A stretch of 64,000 bases of DNA, from NCBI RefSeq assembly GCF_011764565.1, contig NZ_AP022871.1, forward strand, positions 3,410,320 to 3,474,319. Reading direction: 5' to 3'. Positions 46,067 through 55,199 of the stretch are shown here, one piece after another. Source of the DNA: Phytohabitans suffuscus. GTDB lineage: Bacteria; Actinomycetota; Actinomycetes; Mycobacteriales; Micromonosporaceae. The stretch's first letter is position 1, and the number at the start of each line of letters is the position of its first letter. Under the pieces are notes generated by a model. That model ran no database searches, was not told the origin of the DNA, and saw only the letters and a list, made by a program, of their open reading frames with translations. The position numbers were made by a program, and so were the translations under genes.

Positions 46067-48001
46067 CTAGAAGGCTTCCTCGGCCAGGTCCATCAGATCG
46101 AGGTTGGTGGACTCGACGATCCGGCGGTCGGCACCGATGCGCGGCAGCACCTCGTGCGCGAAGAACCGGGCCGCGGCCACCTTGCCCTCGTAGAAGGCCT
46201 TGTCGGCGGGCGACGGCTCACCGGCCAGCGCGCGCAGCGCCACCTCCGCCTGCCGCTGGAGCAGCCACGCGATGATCAGATCGCCGAGCGCGAGCAGCAG
46301 GCGCCGCGAGTTGAGGCCCACCTTGTACAGCGCTCGCGGCTCACCGCCCTGCGCCTCGCCGAGCCACCCGGTCATCGCGCCGAGGATCGTCTGCACCTCG
46401 GCCAGCGCCTTGCCCAGCGCCAGCCGCTCCTCCTTGAGCTGCCCGTCGAACGCGCCGAGCCGCCCGCCGCCACCGGCCTCGGCGCCGCCGCCCTCGTTCG
46501 TCGCCTGCGCGCGCGGGCCGGAGTACTCGCTCTCCAGGAACGCCTGGATCTCGCCGGCCACGGCCATCAGCGCCTTGCCGCCGTCCCTGACCACCTTGCG
46601 GAAGAAGAGGTCGAGGCTCTGGATCGCGGTGGTGCCCTCGTACAGCGTGTCGATCTTCGAGTCGCGGACGTACTGCTCAAGCGGATAGTCCTGCAGGTAG
46701 CCCGAGCCGCCGAAGGTCTGCAGCGCCTCGTGGCCCAGCAGTTCGTACGCCCGCTCGGAGCCGACACCCTTCACGAGCGGGAGCAGCAGGTCGTTGACCC
46801 GCTTGGCGACCTTGGCCGCCCGCTCGTCACCAGCCGCCTCGGCGATGTTGATGCGGTCCTGCCAGGTCGCCGTGTAGACGACCAGCGCCCGCAGCCCTTC
46901 GGCGTACGACTTCTGGAGCATCAGCGACCGCCGCACGTCCGGGTGGTGCGTGATCGTCACGCGGGGCGCGGTCTTGTCGCCCATCTGCAGCAGGTCGGCG
47001 CCCTGGACGCGCTCCTTCGCGTACTCCAGCGCGTTGAGGTAGCCGGTCGACAGGGTCGCGATCGCCTTGGTGCCGACCATCATCCGGGCGTACTCGATGA
47101 TCAGGAACATCTGCCGGATGCCCTCGTGCACGTCGCCGAGGAGCCAGCCCTTGGCCGGCACGCCGTGCTCGCCGAAGGTCAGCTCGCAGGTCGTGGAGAC
47201 CTTGAGGCCCATCTTGTGCTCGACGTTGGTGGCGAAGACGCCGTTGCGCTCGCCGAGCTCGCCGGTCGCGGGGTCGAAGTGGAACTTCGGCACGATGAAC
47301 AGCGACAGGCCCTTGGTGCCCGGCCCACCGGCGCCCTCGACGCCGACCGGGCGGGCCAGCACGTAGTGGATGATGTTGTCCGCGAGGTCGTGCTCGCCGC
47401 TCGTGATGAAGCGCTTGACGCCCTCGATGTGGTAGCTGCCGTCCGGCTGCGGGATCGCCCGCGTACGCCCGGCGCCCACGTCGGAGCCGGCGTCCGGCTC
47501 GGTGAGCACCATGGTCGACGCCCAGCGCTTCTCGACGAAGAGCTTCGCCCACTCCTTCTGCTCGGGCGTGCCCTCGCGGTGGAGGGTGGTGGCGAAGGAC
47601 GGGCCGGAGGCGTACATCCAGACCGGCGCGTTGGAGCCCAGCACCAGGTCGGCCAGCGACCACCAGAAGGCGCGGGGCGCGGGCGTGCCGCCGATGACCT
47701 CGGGCATGTCGAGGCGCCAGAACTCCGCCTTCATGAAGGCGTCGTACGACTTGCGGAACGCCTCCGGCATCGCGACCGAGTGGGTCGCCGGGTCGAAGAC
47801 GGGTGGCGTGCGGTCGCCGGCGGAAAAGCCGGCCGCGAGGTCCTCGCGCGCCAGGCGGTCCATCTCGCCGAGGATGCTGCGGGCCGTGTCCGCGTCGATA
47901 TCCGACGAGTACGGCGCCTGGCCGAACGCCGTCTCGCCGGCGCCGAAGACCTCGAAGAGGTTGAACTCAAGGTCCCGGACATTGCTCTTGTAGTGCGTCA
48001 T
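46067..48001 (-). CDS. Acyl-CoA dehydrogenase (large, AcdA/FadE5-like type)
   Basis: A 644-residue flavin-dependent acyl-CoA dehydrogenase with the enlarged architecture seen in mycobacterial FadE5-like enzymes. Visible: [50 protein letters not shown], and the catalytic-glutamate region [27 protein letters not shown] (E in LYEGT). A linker rich in Gly/Ala precedes the extra C-terminal helical part. Substrate class is probably medium to long chain, not shown by sequence. Two 14-bp TetR-type operator sites (48031-48044 and 48056-48069) lie just upstream of the ATG at 48001. Confidence 0.93.
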   Translation of the reverse strand: MTHYKSNVRDLEFNLFEVFGAGETAFGQAPYSSDIDADTARSILGEMDRLAREDLAAGFSAGDRTPPVFDPATHSVAMPEAFRKSYDAFMKAEFWRLDMPEVIGGTPAPRAFWWSLADLVLGSNAPVWMYASGPSFATTLHREGTPEQKEWAKLFVEKRWASTMVLTEPDAGSDVGAGRTRAIPQPDGSYHIEGVKRFITSGEHDLADNIIHYVLARPVGVEGAGGPGTKGLSLFIVPKFHFDPATGELGERNGVFATNVEHKMGLKVSTTCELTFGEHGVPAKGWLLGDVHEGIRQMFLIIEYARMMVGTKAIATLSTGYLNALEYAKERVQGADLLQMGDKTAPRVTITHHPDVRRSLMLQKSYAEGLRALVVYTATWQDRINIAEAAGDERAAKVAKRVNDLLLPLVKGVGSERAYELLGHEALQTFGGSGYLQDYPLEQYVRDSKIDTLYEGTTAIQSLDLFFRKVVRDGGKALMAVAGEIQAFLESEYSGPRAQATNEGGGAEAGGGGRLGAFDGQLKEERLALGKALAEVQTILGAMTGWLGEAQGGEPRALYKVGLNSRRLLLALGDLIIAWLLQRQAEVALRALAGEPSPADKAFYEGKVAAARFFAHEVLPRIGADRRIVESTNLDLMDLAEEAF

Positions 48002-48030
48002 GCTCGTTGGCCCCCGCTCCCGGGCTGTGG

Positions 48031-48069
48031 TTACCGGTCAGTAATGTCGATTTTATTACCGGCCAGTAA
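48031..48069 (-). promoter_or_regulatory. Two TetR-type operator sites upstream of the acyl-CoA dehydrogenase
   Basis: TTACCGGTCAGTAA (48031-48044) and TTACCGGCCAGTAA (48056-48069) are near-identical imperfect palindromes (TTAC...GTAA) 25 bp apart. Such TTACYNNNNRGTAA-like boxes are typical of TetR-family regulators of fatty acid and acyl-CoA metabolism. They lie 30-68 bp before the gene start, so they should cover the promoter. The regulator is not encoded nearby. Confidence 0.75.
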
Positions 48070-48465
48070 GGCTCGACAAGGAGACGGCTGAAGTGACCGT
48101 CGCCACACAAGCGAAGTTTTGTCCCATTAGCGGCGATTGGCCTGGCCGGCAAGTCGGCACGCCGACAACATCGTCACGCCATCCGGCGCCGCCTCGTTAG
48201 GTCGGGTACCCGCCATCTGAAGGCGGCCCGTGACAGGGGAGTCAGCCATGATCACGAGGTTTCTGAGCCTGCTCGGCGAGCCCAGCCTGCTGCGCCGCTA
48301 CGTGGGCCGCCACCGGGCACGCGTTTAGGGGTTGCTGCCGGGTTGTCCTGTTTGGAGATCTGGGCTGGCGCGACGCGGGCGGTGAGGCCGCGGGAGCAGC
48401 GGTCCGGACCATCGCGGACGTCGCGGTAGCGCAAAGTCCCTTGGATCTTTCTTGGCACAGATCCG
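48070..48465. other. Intergenic region with one possible micro-gene
   Basis: About 400 bp between the acyl-CoA dehydrogenase promoter and the phosphatase stop. The only candidate is a 26-codon frame at 48248-48328 (listed separately). I see no RNA gene or strong hairpin. Confidence 0.4.
48248..48328 (+). CDS. Possible 26-residue peptide
   Basis: ATG 48248, preceded by AGGGGAG at 8 nt, codes MITRFLSLLGEPSLLRRYVG...RV, amphipathic and basic, ending TAG at 48326-48328. The ribosome site and biased codons are suggestive, but it is too short for certainty and could be the remnant of a longer gene. Confidence 0.25.
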   Translation: MITRFLSLLGEPSLLRRYVGRHRARV

Positions 48466-49593
48466 CTAGCTCTCTGGCGCGCCCACTTCCCAGCTCGGCA
48501 CCGCCGCGGCGGTGACCGGGCGGGCGCCCGCGTACTCCATCAGCACCAGCGCGATGTCGTCGTCGAGGCGACCGTGCACCCACTCCACCAGGGCGGTCTC
48601 CAGCGAGGCCAGCCCGTCGCCGACGGTGCCGTGGCCGAGCAGCCGCCAGGCCCGGTCGGCGGTGGGGAAGAACTCGCCGTCCCGCCGCGCCTCGCCCAGC
48701 CCGTCGGTGAAGAGCAGCAGCCGGTCGCCCGGCTCGAGGCGCTCGACCCGCGGGCGTACCACCGGCATGAAGCCCAGTGGCGGCGCCGGCGCGGGCGGCT
48801 CCAGCGGGATCACCTCGCCCCGGCGCAGCAGCAACGGGGCCGGGTGGCCGCAGTTGACGATCGTGAGCGTGCCGCCCCGCTCCTCCACCAGGGCCGCGGT
48901 CACGAAGTCTTCGTCACCGACGCTGCGGGCCACCGCCCGGTCCAGGTCGGCGACGATCGCGCGCAGGTCGGCCCGCTCGTACGCCACGTGGCGGTAGGAG
49001 CCGAGCACGATGCTCGCCAGGCGTACCGCGTCGAGGCCCTTGCCCCGCACGTCGCCGATGATCATGCGGACGCCGTAGGGCGTGTCCAGCGCCTCGTAGA
49101 GGTCACCGCCGATGTCGGCGGCCGCCGTGGCGGAGATGTATCGCCCCGCCACCGCGAGCGTGCCCACCTGGGGGCCGAGCGGCCGCAGCACCGCCTGCTG
49201 GGCCACGGAGGCCAGCCGGGACAGCTCCGCGATGCGCTCGGCCTGCCGCTCCCGGATGAACGCGACCGCGGCCGCGATGGCCGTGGCCAAGCCGATGCCG
49301 ACCACGATCGTGAGGTTGGCCAGCCGGTTGTCCCGCGCGACCACGGCGAACACCCCGCCCACCGCGGTGGCCAGCACGCCGACGCCCAGCACCACCCGCC
49401 ACGACGCGAACGCCGCGGCCAGGAACGGTGCCGCCACGATCAGGCCGATGTAGCGGGCCTCGGCGCCGTCCGCCAGCTCGATCGCGCACACGAGTGCGAG
49501 CAGCACAAGGGCCGCGCCGAGGCCGGCGCGGGAACCAGGGCTCAACGGGCGGCGGCCCGGCGGCAGAAAACGCATGGGTACGCCGAACAGCAT
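48466..49593 (-). CDS. Membrane-bound SpoIIE/PP2C-type serine phosphatase
   Basis: A 375-residue protein: four to five membrane helices (about 20-125; LGAALVLLALVCAIELADG, YIGLIVAAPFLAAAFASW and others), a short coiled-coil linker (FIRERQAERIAELSRLASVAQQ), then a PP2C/SpoIIE phosphatase domain with AADIGGDLYEAL, IGDVRGKGLDAVRLA, TIVNCGHPAPLLLR and LLLFTDGLGEAR, the Asp residues of which bind two Mn/Mg ions. Such proteins usually dephosphorylate anti-anti-sigma factors (partner-switching control). No partner genes are beside it. The start at 49593 (MLFGVPMRFL) is preferred; 49575 is also possible. Confidence 0.9.
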   Translation of the reverse strand: MLFGVPMRFLPPGRRPLSPGSRAGLGAALVLLALVCAIELADGAEARYIGLIVAAPFLAAAFASWRVVLGVGVLATAVGGVFAVVARDNRLANLTIVVGIGLATAIAAAVAFIRERQAERIAELSRLASVAQQAVLRPLGPQVGTLAVAGRYISATAAADIGGDLYEALDTPYGVRMIIGDVRGKGLDAVRLASIVLGSYRHVAYERADLRAIVADLDRAVARSVGDEDFVTAALVEERGGTLTIVNCGHPAPLLLRRGEVIPLEPPAPAPPLGFMPVVRPRVERLEPGDRLLLFTDGLGEARRDGEFFPTADRAWRLLGHGTVGDGLASLETALVEWVHGRLDDDIALVLMEYAGARPVTAAAVPSWEVGAPES

Positions 49594-49702
49594 GCCTGAT
49601 CGACGGGCGCGACTGAACGAAGTTGACCCCTCGACCGATGGGGTTTTGGCCGCCTGGTGCAAAGTTCCCGATCGGCTTGGCCGGGGGTTGCCTTTCACCC
49701 GG

Positions 49703-50314
49703 TCATTTCAAGATTTCGTAGCGCACGTCGACGTGCCCCAGGTCCAGCGACGCGATCGCCCGGAACGCCGCCCGCGACAGGTCGATGCAGCGCCCGTCGA
49801 TGTACGGGCCGCGGTCGTTGATCCGGACGATGACCGACTTGCCGTTGTCCGGGTTGGTCACCCGCACCCGCGTGTCGAACGCCCAGGTCTTGTGCGCCGC
49901 AGTCAGCGCCTCGGGGTCGAACCGCTCCCCGTTCGCGGTCGCCTGCGGCTCGTCGTAGAAGGACGCGCCGCACGTTCCCGTGCCGGTCACCACCTCGGCC
50001 GCGGCCTTGGGGCTGGTGGTGGCCTTGGGGGTCGTCCTGCTCGGCGACGGGCTGGACTCCGTGGCCCGCGCGTTGCCCCGGGAGGCCCGCTGCGGCGTGG
50101 CGGTCGGCGAGGGCGGCGCCGCCCCGGTAGGCGAAGGCGCCGGCGCGCTCGTGGTCGGGGCGGTGGTGATCTCCACCGTCGTCTCCGGGCCGCGGGCGCC
50201 GGCGAGCTGGACCGCGCCCACGCCACCCCCGACGAGCAGCGCGCCAACCACGGCCGCCGAGGCCACGGCACTGACCCGACTCCCCTGGGACCTGCGGTGA
50301 TGCTTTCCGGTCAC
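49703..50314 (-). CDS. RlpA-like double-psi beta-barrel protein, secreted
   Basis: A 203-residue protein: basic N-terminus and a hydrophobic segment (VSAVASAAVVGALLVGGGVGAVQLAG, residues 14-39) that is a signal peptide or anchor, a Thr/Ser/Pro-rich linker (about 45-105), then the RlpA domain: TGTCGASFYDEPQATANGERF, LTAAHKTWAFDTRVRVTN, VIVRINDRGPYIDGRCIDLS. The DPBB fold with TAAH and the conserved Asp in NDRGPY is found in septal ring lytic transglycosylases. The actinobacterial short forms probably bind or trim peptidoglycan outside the cell. Confidence 0.88.
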   Translation of the reverse strand: MTGKHHRRSQGSRVSAVASAAVVGALLVGGGVGAVQLAGARGPETTVEITTAPTTSAPAPSPTGAAPPSPTATPQRASRGNARATESSPSPSRTTPKATTSPKAAAEVVTGTGTCGASFYDEPQATANGERFDPEALTAAHKTWAFDTRVRVTNPDNGKSVIVRINDRGPYIDGRCIDLSRAAFRAIASLDLGHVDVRYEILK

Positions 50315-50447
50315 CGGCGGACCGTAGCCAGGCCAGCACTTCTGATGTCAAAGTGATCTGTGGTGTTCGTCCAGCTTTGCGGTGAAACGTTCAGCCAATC
50401 GAACGAGGCGCTGTAGGTCGGTTGTCCCACTGGCGGAAGATGTTCCT

Positions 50448-50999
50448 GTGCCTGACCTCGTAAAACGCCTAATCCAGACCTTCAGGTGGATCGACCCCGG
50501 TCCGGAAAGCACCCACCTGGTCAGCGACATGTCCGGCTGGTGGCGCGACGCGAAGATCCTGGCCGCCCTCGGCCCAGCCCTGGCGGACCTCTTCCGCCCT
50601 TCGCGCCCCACGGTCGTGGTCTCGCCCGAGGTCACGGGATACCTGCTGGGCCCGTTGGCGGCAGCGGCCCTGGGCGTCGGCTTCGTATCCGCCCACAAGG
50701 AGGGCGCGGACCGCCAGATCGCCGAGCCGCTCACCTGGGCCCGCACGGCACCGGACTACCGCGGCCGGACGCTGGGCCTCGGCGTCCGAAGCCGCCACAT
50801 AGGCCCCGCGGACCGCGTACTGGTCGTGGACGACTGGGTGACGACGGGCGCACAGGTGCGCGCCCTGTACGAGGTAACCCGCGACCGCGGCGCGGTGCCG
50901 GTCGGCTGCGCCGCCGTGGTGGCCGACTGCGGCCCACAGATCGCGGCCGACCTGCAGATCAGATCACTCCTGACCGCAGACGACCTCACCCCGGGTTAG
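50448..50999 (+). CDS. Phosphoribosyltransferase family protein
   Basis: A 183-residue phosphoribosyltransferase: VVVSPEVTGYLLGPLAAAALGVGFV and the PRPP-binding loop DRVLVVDDWVTTGAQVRALY. It resembles adenine/xanthine-type PRTases; the flexible loop is around HKEGADRQIAEPLTWARTAPDYRG. Substrate uncertain. GTG 50448 fits the family start (VPDLVKRLIQTFRWID); the frame is open to 50382. The stop codon TAG (50997-50999) abuts the second foldback element. Confidence 0.8.
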   Translation: MPDLVKRLIQTFRWIDPGPESTHLVSDMSGWWRDAKILAALGPALADLFRPSRPTVVVSPEVTGYLLGPLAAAALGVGFVSAHKEGADRQIAEPLTWARTAPDYRGRTLGLGVRSRHIGPADRVLVVDDWVTTGAQVRALYEVTRDRGAVPVGCAAVVADCGPQIAADLQIRSLLTADDLTPG

Positions 51000-51163
51000 G
51001 GCGTGTTTCATAAGGGTCGGTCGAGCCGAGGCGAGGTCGAGGCGGCGTCCGGTGGTGCCGGGCGGAAGGTCGCATACCGGTGTTGTATGTGGCCTTTCGT
51101 CCGGTGCCGCTGGTCGTCGTCTGGACCCGCCGCAGGCCGGGCATGCCCTTATGAAACACGGCC
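51000..51163. mobile_element. 164-bp foldback MITE-like element, copy 2
   Basis: Identical in size and nearly identical in sequence to 45527-45690 (about two substitutions). It is bounded by TAG at 50997-50999 and 51164-51166 and by the same GTGTTTCATAAGGG inverted ends. Both copies have the same orientation relative to the upstream host gene. Confidence 0.85.
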
Positions 51164-51187
51164 TAGGGCCCGTGGGCCGGTGATCTC

Positions 51188-51478
51188 CTACTGTCCTTCT
51201 TGGACGATGTTGCCACGCTCGTCGACGACCTTGCCGTTCCAGTACTGGTCCCACTCGTCGTCGACATACTCGGGAACCTTGCCCGCCGGGTACCGGACGT
51301 AGCCGGCCGGCGGTTCCTCGCCGTCCTTGACGCACGCGCCACCGGTCGTCCCGCCGACGGCCTTGACCGGGTACTCGCCGGTGCTGCACACCTGCTCGCG
51401 GTACTCACAGCCGGCGGCCGCGGCCAGGCTCGCCACGGCAGCCGTGGCCAGCAGGAGCCTTCCTATGGTCGTGTACAT
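51188..51478 (-). CDS. SCO0607-family lipoprotein
   Basis: A 96-residue lipoprotein: signal peptide MYTTIGRLLLATAAVASLAAAAGCEYREQ with a lipobox ending AAGC (Cys24), then a short Cys-containing body (VCSTGEYPVKAVGGTTGGACVKDGEEPPAGYVRYPAGKVPEYVDDEWDQ in pieces). I recognise the pattern with the SCO0607-type family of streptomycetes. It would be anchored to the outer face of the membrane. Role unknown. Its 3' end is 20 bp from the second foldback element. Confidence 0.85.
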   Translation of the reverse strand: MYTTIGRLLLATAAVASLAAAAGCEYREQVCSTGEYPVKAVGGTTGGACVKDGEEPPAGYVRYPAGKVPEYVDDEWDQYWNGKVVDERGNIVQEGQ

Positions 51479-51696
51479 CGCATCCCCCTCCGCTCGTCAT
51501 CGACCTGTCCACTACGACCTGCGGCCGCCGAGGTTCAGCGGCGCCGAAGTGCCCTGCGTCACGGCTGTGTGGACCGACTGGTCGTCCGCGCGTCGCGGTC
51601 GCGGGTAGCGGTCAGGCGCGTTGACGCTCGTCGCGCCGCCGGACGAGTTCCTCGACCGCGCGGATAGGCAGGATCGCTCGTTGTCCGGACGGACCG

Positions 51697-52134
51697 TCAG
51701 CTGAGCTGCTCGGCCAAGGCGATGATGATGCCTTCCGGGCCACGGACGTTGCAGAGCCGATAGCTGTCCTCGTACTGGACCAGCTCGCCGACGAGTTCGG
51801 CGCCGTGGGTGCGCAGGCGGGCAACGACGTCCTCGATGTCTTCGACGGCGAACATGATGCGCCGTATGCCCAGCGTGTTCGCCGGTGCCTCCTTCGGCTC
51901 GGCGCTGATCGCCTTCGGCGTGTGGAACTTCGTCAGCTCGACCCGGCCGTGGCCGTCCAGGGTCCGCACCATGGCGATGTCCGCCCGGACGCCATCCAGC
52001 CCGACGAGCCGGTCCACCGATTCACCCTCGACTGTCGTCTGGCCCTCCAGCTCCATACCGAGTTCGACGAAGAACGCGATCGCTGCCGCAAGGTCATCGA
52101 CAACGATGAGGACGTTGTCCATTCGCTTGATCAT
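51697..52134 (-). CDS. VOC family (glyoxalase/bleomycin-resistance-like) protein
   Basis: A 145-residue VOC domain protein: MDNVLIVVDDLAAAIAFFVELGMELEG, then HGRVELTKFHTP, RRIMFAVEDIEDVVARLRTHGAELVG and the closing YRLCNVRGPEGIIIALAEQL (GPEGIIIAL). Typical of single-domain dioxygenase or resistance-like enzymes; substrate unknown. It lies 51 bp after the cysteine dioxygenase-type gene, same direction. Confidence 0.88.
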   Translation of the reverse strand: MIKRMDNVLIVVDDLAAAIAFFVELGMELEGQTTVEGESVDRLVGLDGVRADIAMVRTLDGHGRVELTKFHTPKAISAEPKEAPANTLGIRRIMFAVEDIEDVVARLRTHGAELVGELVQYEDSYRLCNVRGPEGIIIALAEQLS

Positions 52135-52185
52135 GTTGGTACTCCTTGGACCTGTGGATTCCAGGACGTGCTGGCGGGTTGCGGG

Positions 52186-52725
52186 TCAGCTGTAGTAGCG
52201 GCGGGCGCTGGACCCGGTCCGGGTGATGTCGGTGCCGTAGATGTGCAGGCTGATGGCGGTGCGGGTGCCGGTGTTGCGAATCCGGTGGATGTCACCCGGC
52301 GGGGCGAAGCCGCTGACTTCGCCCACGTGGTTTTCCCGGGTACCGGTGAGATTGAGTTCGTCGTCGTAGAGGTCTTCGTGCTCGACGCCCCGCAGGACAC
52401 CCACGACGCACCAGGTGATGTGGTCGTGAATCCTGGTGCTCTGACCAGGTCGCCAGACCAGGCCGAGGATGGAGAACGTACCGTCCGGCTCGGCGTGCAG
52501 GACGTGACCGGCCGGTCGGTCGGGGTGCCCGTGCTGCTGGTCGGGGGTCAGGATGTCGGGGCCGGGCAGATACGCGCGGAGTTGATCGGCGACCAGCTCC
52601 GCGGTCCGAGCCCAGTCGGCCCGCATGCCGATCACGCGGCGCACCGCGGCGATGAGATCGCTGGTAGGGCCGCCGACGAAGCCGCCCGAGGGCGTGAGCA
52701 CCTGCCGGAGAACCGTGCCCGCCAT
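52186..52725 (-). CDS. Cysteine dioxygenase family protein (cupin)
   Basis: A 179-residue thiol dioxygenase-type cupin: iron-binding His100 and His102 in RIHDHITWC, VLRGVEHEDLYDD, and the third His in PPGDIHRIRNTG (about 144-150). Cysteine dioxygenases convert cysteine to cysteine sulfinate with O2. The LysR-type gene reads divergently from a 106-bp shared control region, so the regulator probably controls this gene. Confidence 0.88.
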   Translation of the reverse strand: MAGTVLRQVLTPSGGFVGGPTSDLIAAVRRVIGMRADWARTAELVADQLRAYLPGPDILTPDQQHGHPDRPAGHVLHAEPDGTFSILGLVWRPGQSTRIHDHITWCVVGVLRGVEHEDLYDDELNLTGTRENHVGEVSGFAPPGDIHRIRNTGTRTAISLHIYGTDITRTGSSARRYYS

Positions 52726-52831
52726 GTCGTCCTCCTCGTTCGCCAGCGGGGTCGTCCCGTTCAGCGTCTATCGAGCGCGACTCATTCGTCCAATGCCAAC
52801 TTCTGCAGCAACCTACAAATACGATGGATGA

Positions 52832-53779
52832 ATGCTGGACATCGTGCGGCTACGCATCCTCGCGGCTGTCGCCGCGCATGGCTCGGTCACCAAGGCCGCC
52901 AAGCACCTGAAGTACTCCCAGCCAGCGGTCAGCCACCATCTGGCCCGGCTGGAAGCCGAGACCGGCGCCCGGCTCGTCCAGCGCATCGGGCGGGGCATCC
53001 GACTCACGCCGGAGGGTGAGCACCTTGCCCGCCGCGCCGCGGAGATCGTCGGACGGGTCGACACCGCCGCCGCGGAACTGTCCGCGATGGTGGGCCTGCG
53101 CACCGGCCGGGTCCGGGTCGCCGGCTTCCAGTCAGCGCTCGCCGCCCTGGTACCGCACGCCGCCGCCACCCTGCGCCGCGACCACCCCGGTATCGAACTG
53201 CACCTGGCCGACGCCCACCCGCAGGTGGCACTGAACCTGCTGCGTGACGGGCAGGTCGACGCCGCGATCATCTTCCGCTACGACGACACGACACCGGACG
53301 ACATCCGCGCCACGCACCTGTTCGACGACCCGATGCACCTGCTCAGCCTGCAACCCGGCCAGACGCTGCGCGACCACCGCGACTCGGCCTGGATCGCCGG
53401 CTGCGAAAACTGCCGCCGCGAGTTCGTCGACGCGTGCGAGCGGGCCGGCTTCACCCCGCACATCGTCTACACCAGCGACGACGTGATCGTCGAACAGGCC
53501 CTCGTCGCCGCCGGCATGGGCGTAACCACAATGCCCGGCCTGGCATTACGCACGCACCGGGCACCCGGAATCGAAGCCACCCCGCTGCCCGACTTCCGCC
53601 GGCGCGTCTACCTGGCTACCTACGGCGACCCGCCGGATCCCCCTGCCACCACGGCCTTTGTCACCGCGCTGCACCAAGCCGTCCAGCAAACCCGCCCCGG
53701 CGAGCCAACACCACCCGACCAGCCCTCCAACCGACGATCACCAAAGAAGAACAGAAGATCGACCGAATCCGCCAACTAA
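52832..53779 (+). CDS. LysR-family transcriptional regulator
   Basis: A 315-residue LTTR: N-terminal HTH VAAHGSVTKAAKHLKYSQPAVSHHLARLEAETGARL (about 12-47) and the co-inducer domain with VRVAGFQSALAALVP and MGVTTMPGLALR. There is a Cys pair, AGCENCRREF, in the effector domain. It is divergent from the cysteine dioxygenase gene, the usual target layout. The last ~30 residues are a polar PPDQPSNRRSPKKNRRST tail. The stop TAA (53777-53779) is also the apparent target duplication of the downstream insertion sequence, so the protein end is unchanged by the insertion. Confidence 0.92.
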   Translation: MLDIVRLRILAAVAAHGSVTKAAKHLKYSQPAVSHHLARLEAETGARLVQRIGRGIRLTPEGEHLARRAAEIVGRVDTAAAELSAMVGLRTGRVRVAGFQSALAALVPHAAATLRRDHPGIELHLADAHPQVALNLLRDGQVDAAIIFRYDDTTPDDIRATHLFDDPMHLLSLQPGQTLRDHRDSAWIAGCENCRREFVDACERAGFTPHIVYTSDDVIVEQALVAAGMGVTTMPGLALRTHRAPGIEATPLPDFRRRVYLATYGDPPDPPATTAFVTALHQAVQQTRPGEPTPPDQPSNRRSPKKNRRSTESAN

Positions 53780-54748
53780 GAGGCCGCGCAAATAGGTCGG
53801 TGAGGGACGGGCGGGGTAGAAGACGGGCACGAGGCATCCGCGATCATGAAGGTTCCTACACCGAGTGATCACTGGAACGCCTGTGCCCGCTGTCCCATCA
53901 TGGCTGAGCGACCCCTTGTGGGACCAGTTCGCCGCGCTGCTGCCCCCACGGCCTGCCACTGACCCCACCCACCCGCTGGGCTGTCACCGCCGCCGCATCA
54001 CCGACCGGATCGTGTTCGACAAACTCCTGCAAGTACTCCGGTTCGGCTGCTCCTACGAAGGCATCGCCGACACCACCTGCTCAGCCACCACGATCCGCAA
54101 CCGCCGCGACGAATGGATCAGCCTCGGCGTGTTCACCCAGCTCAAAACCATCGTGCTGGACGCCTACGACCGCATGGTCGGACTCCTGCTCGACGACCTG
54201 GCCATCGACGGCTGCATCACCAAAGCGCCCGGCGGCGGCGAGATCGCCGGCCGCTCCCCGGTCGACCGCGGCAAACAAGGCATGAAACGCTCGGTCATGG
54301 TCGAAGCCCGCGGGATCCCCCTCGGCCGGGTCCTGGCCGGCGCCAACCGACACGACAGCCCACTGCTGGAATCCACCCTGGACCGGCTCGACGACCTCGG
54401 CCCGCTGCCCGACACCATCACCGTGCACCTGGACGCCGGCTACGACTCAGCCGCCAGCCGCACCCTGCTCGCCAGCCGCGGACTCACCGCCGAGATCGCC
54501 GCCAAAGGCGTCAAAGCCCCCATCCAGGCCACCCGCCGCTGGCACGTCGAACGCACCAACGCCTGGCACAACGCCTTCAACCGGCTCCAACGCTGCTACG
54601 AACGCAAAGAACGCGTCATCGACGCCCTCTTCGACCTCGCCGACGCCATCATCACGTTCCGTAGCCTGATCCGGCAGGCGTGGACCCTGTACCGGTGGGA
54701 CAACCGCCCCACCCGCCGCCCATGATCATGACCTATCCCCGCGACCCC
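53780..54748 (+). mobile_element. IS5-family insertion sequence, 969 bp
   Basis: Ends GAGGCCGCGCAAATAGGTC (53780-53798) and, inverted, GGGGTCGCGGGGATAGGTC (54730-54748) match at 14 of 19 positions. TAA directly flanks both sides (53777-53779 and 54749-54751), fitting the three-base target duplications of the IS1031/IS427-like subgroups of IS5. It holds one transposase gene. Confidence 0.82.
53865..54725 (+). CDS. IS5-family transposase (DDE)
   Basis: A 286-residue single-frame transposase: N-terminal WLSDPLWDQFAALLPP with HTH, then DLAIDGCITKAPGGGE (first D), HLDAGYDS (second D) and WHVERTNAWHNAFNRLQRCYERKE (the E in VERTNAW, with the Y-(2)-R-(3)-E pattern of this group). GTG 53865 start. 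It appears intact and may be functional. It belongs to the IS element delimited here. Confidence 0.93.
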   Translation: MITGTPVPAVPSWLSDPLWDQFAALLPPRPATDPTHPLGCHRRRITDRIVFDKLLQVLRFGCSYEGIADTTCSATTIRNRRDEWISLGVFTQLKTIVLDAYDRMVGLLLDDLAIDGCITKAPGGGEIAGRSPVDRGKQGMKRSVMVEARGIPLGRVLAGANRHDSPLLESTLDRLDDLGPLPDTITVHLDAGYDSAASRTLLASRGLTAEIAAKGVKAPIQATRRWHVERTNAWHNAFNRLQRCYERKERVIDALFDLADAIITFRSLIRQAWTLYRWDNRPTRRP

Positions 54749-54995
54749 TAACTCTGGACATCCGCCAACCGAGCAGCGCCCAGACCGACATAGGTCGAAC
54801 TCCAGCCCAGCAGGTCGACCAATCGTCAACTCGCCCTGGCCGGAACGCGGCCCCAGGTGGCCTGGTTTGGCCTCGGTTGACACTGGCTTGTGGCACGTGG
54901 ATGGCCTGGGTCGTTTGCCTCCCTTGGGTGTCTGTCACCAGGCACCATAGATGGGAGGATAGGACCGAAGCGTCGAGCGGGAGGAGGTGAGCGCC

Positions 54996-55199
54996 ATGAC
55001 GTCGAGCAACGCAGAGTGGCAGCCCGAGCGGCACACCGACGACGAGCATGTACCGGTAGAGGAGCAGGCGCGCCGGCAAGGCGTCCGTCCGCTCGCCTCG
55101 GCGGACGAGCTGGTCGTGCCCGGCATGTTCGAGTCGGACGAGGAGCTGGACGAGTTCCTCGCCGACCTGTACGCATCCCGCCGGGCCAGCATGGCGTGA
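54996..55199 (+). CDS. Antitoxin of a VapBC-type module
   Basis: A 67-residue acidic protein (MTSSNAEWQPERHTDDEH...DELVVPGMFESDEELDEFLADLYASRRA) with no clear DNA-binding fold in its N-terminal half; the C-terminal half is like the toxin-wrapping helices of VapB/Phd antitoxins. The start ATG 54996 follows AGGAGGTGAG. It overlaps the PIN gene by 4 bp (GTGA), as usual for such pairs. Confidence 0.7.
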   Translation: MTSSNAEWQPERHTDDEHVPVEEQARRQGVRPLASADELVVPGMFESDEELDEFLADLYASRRASMA

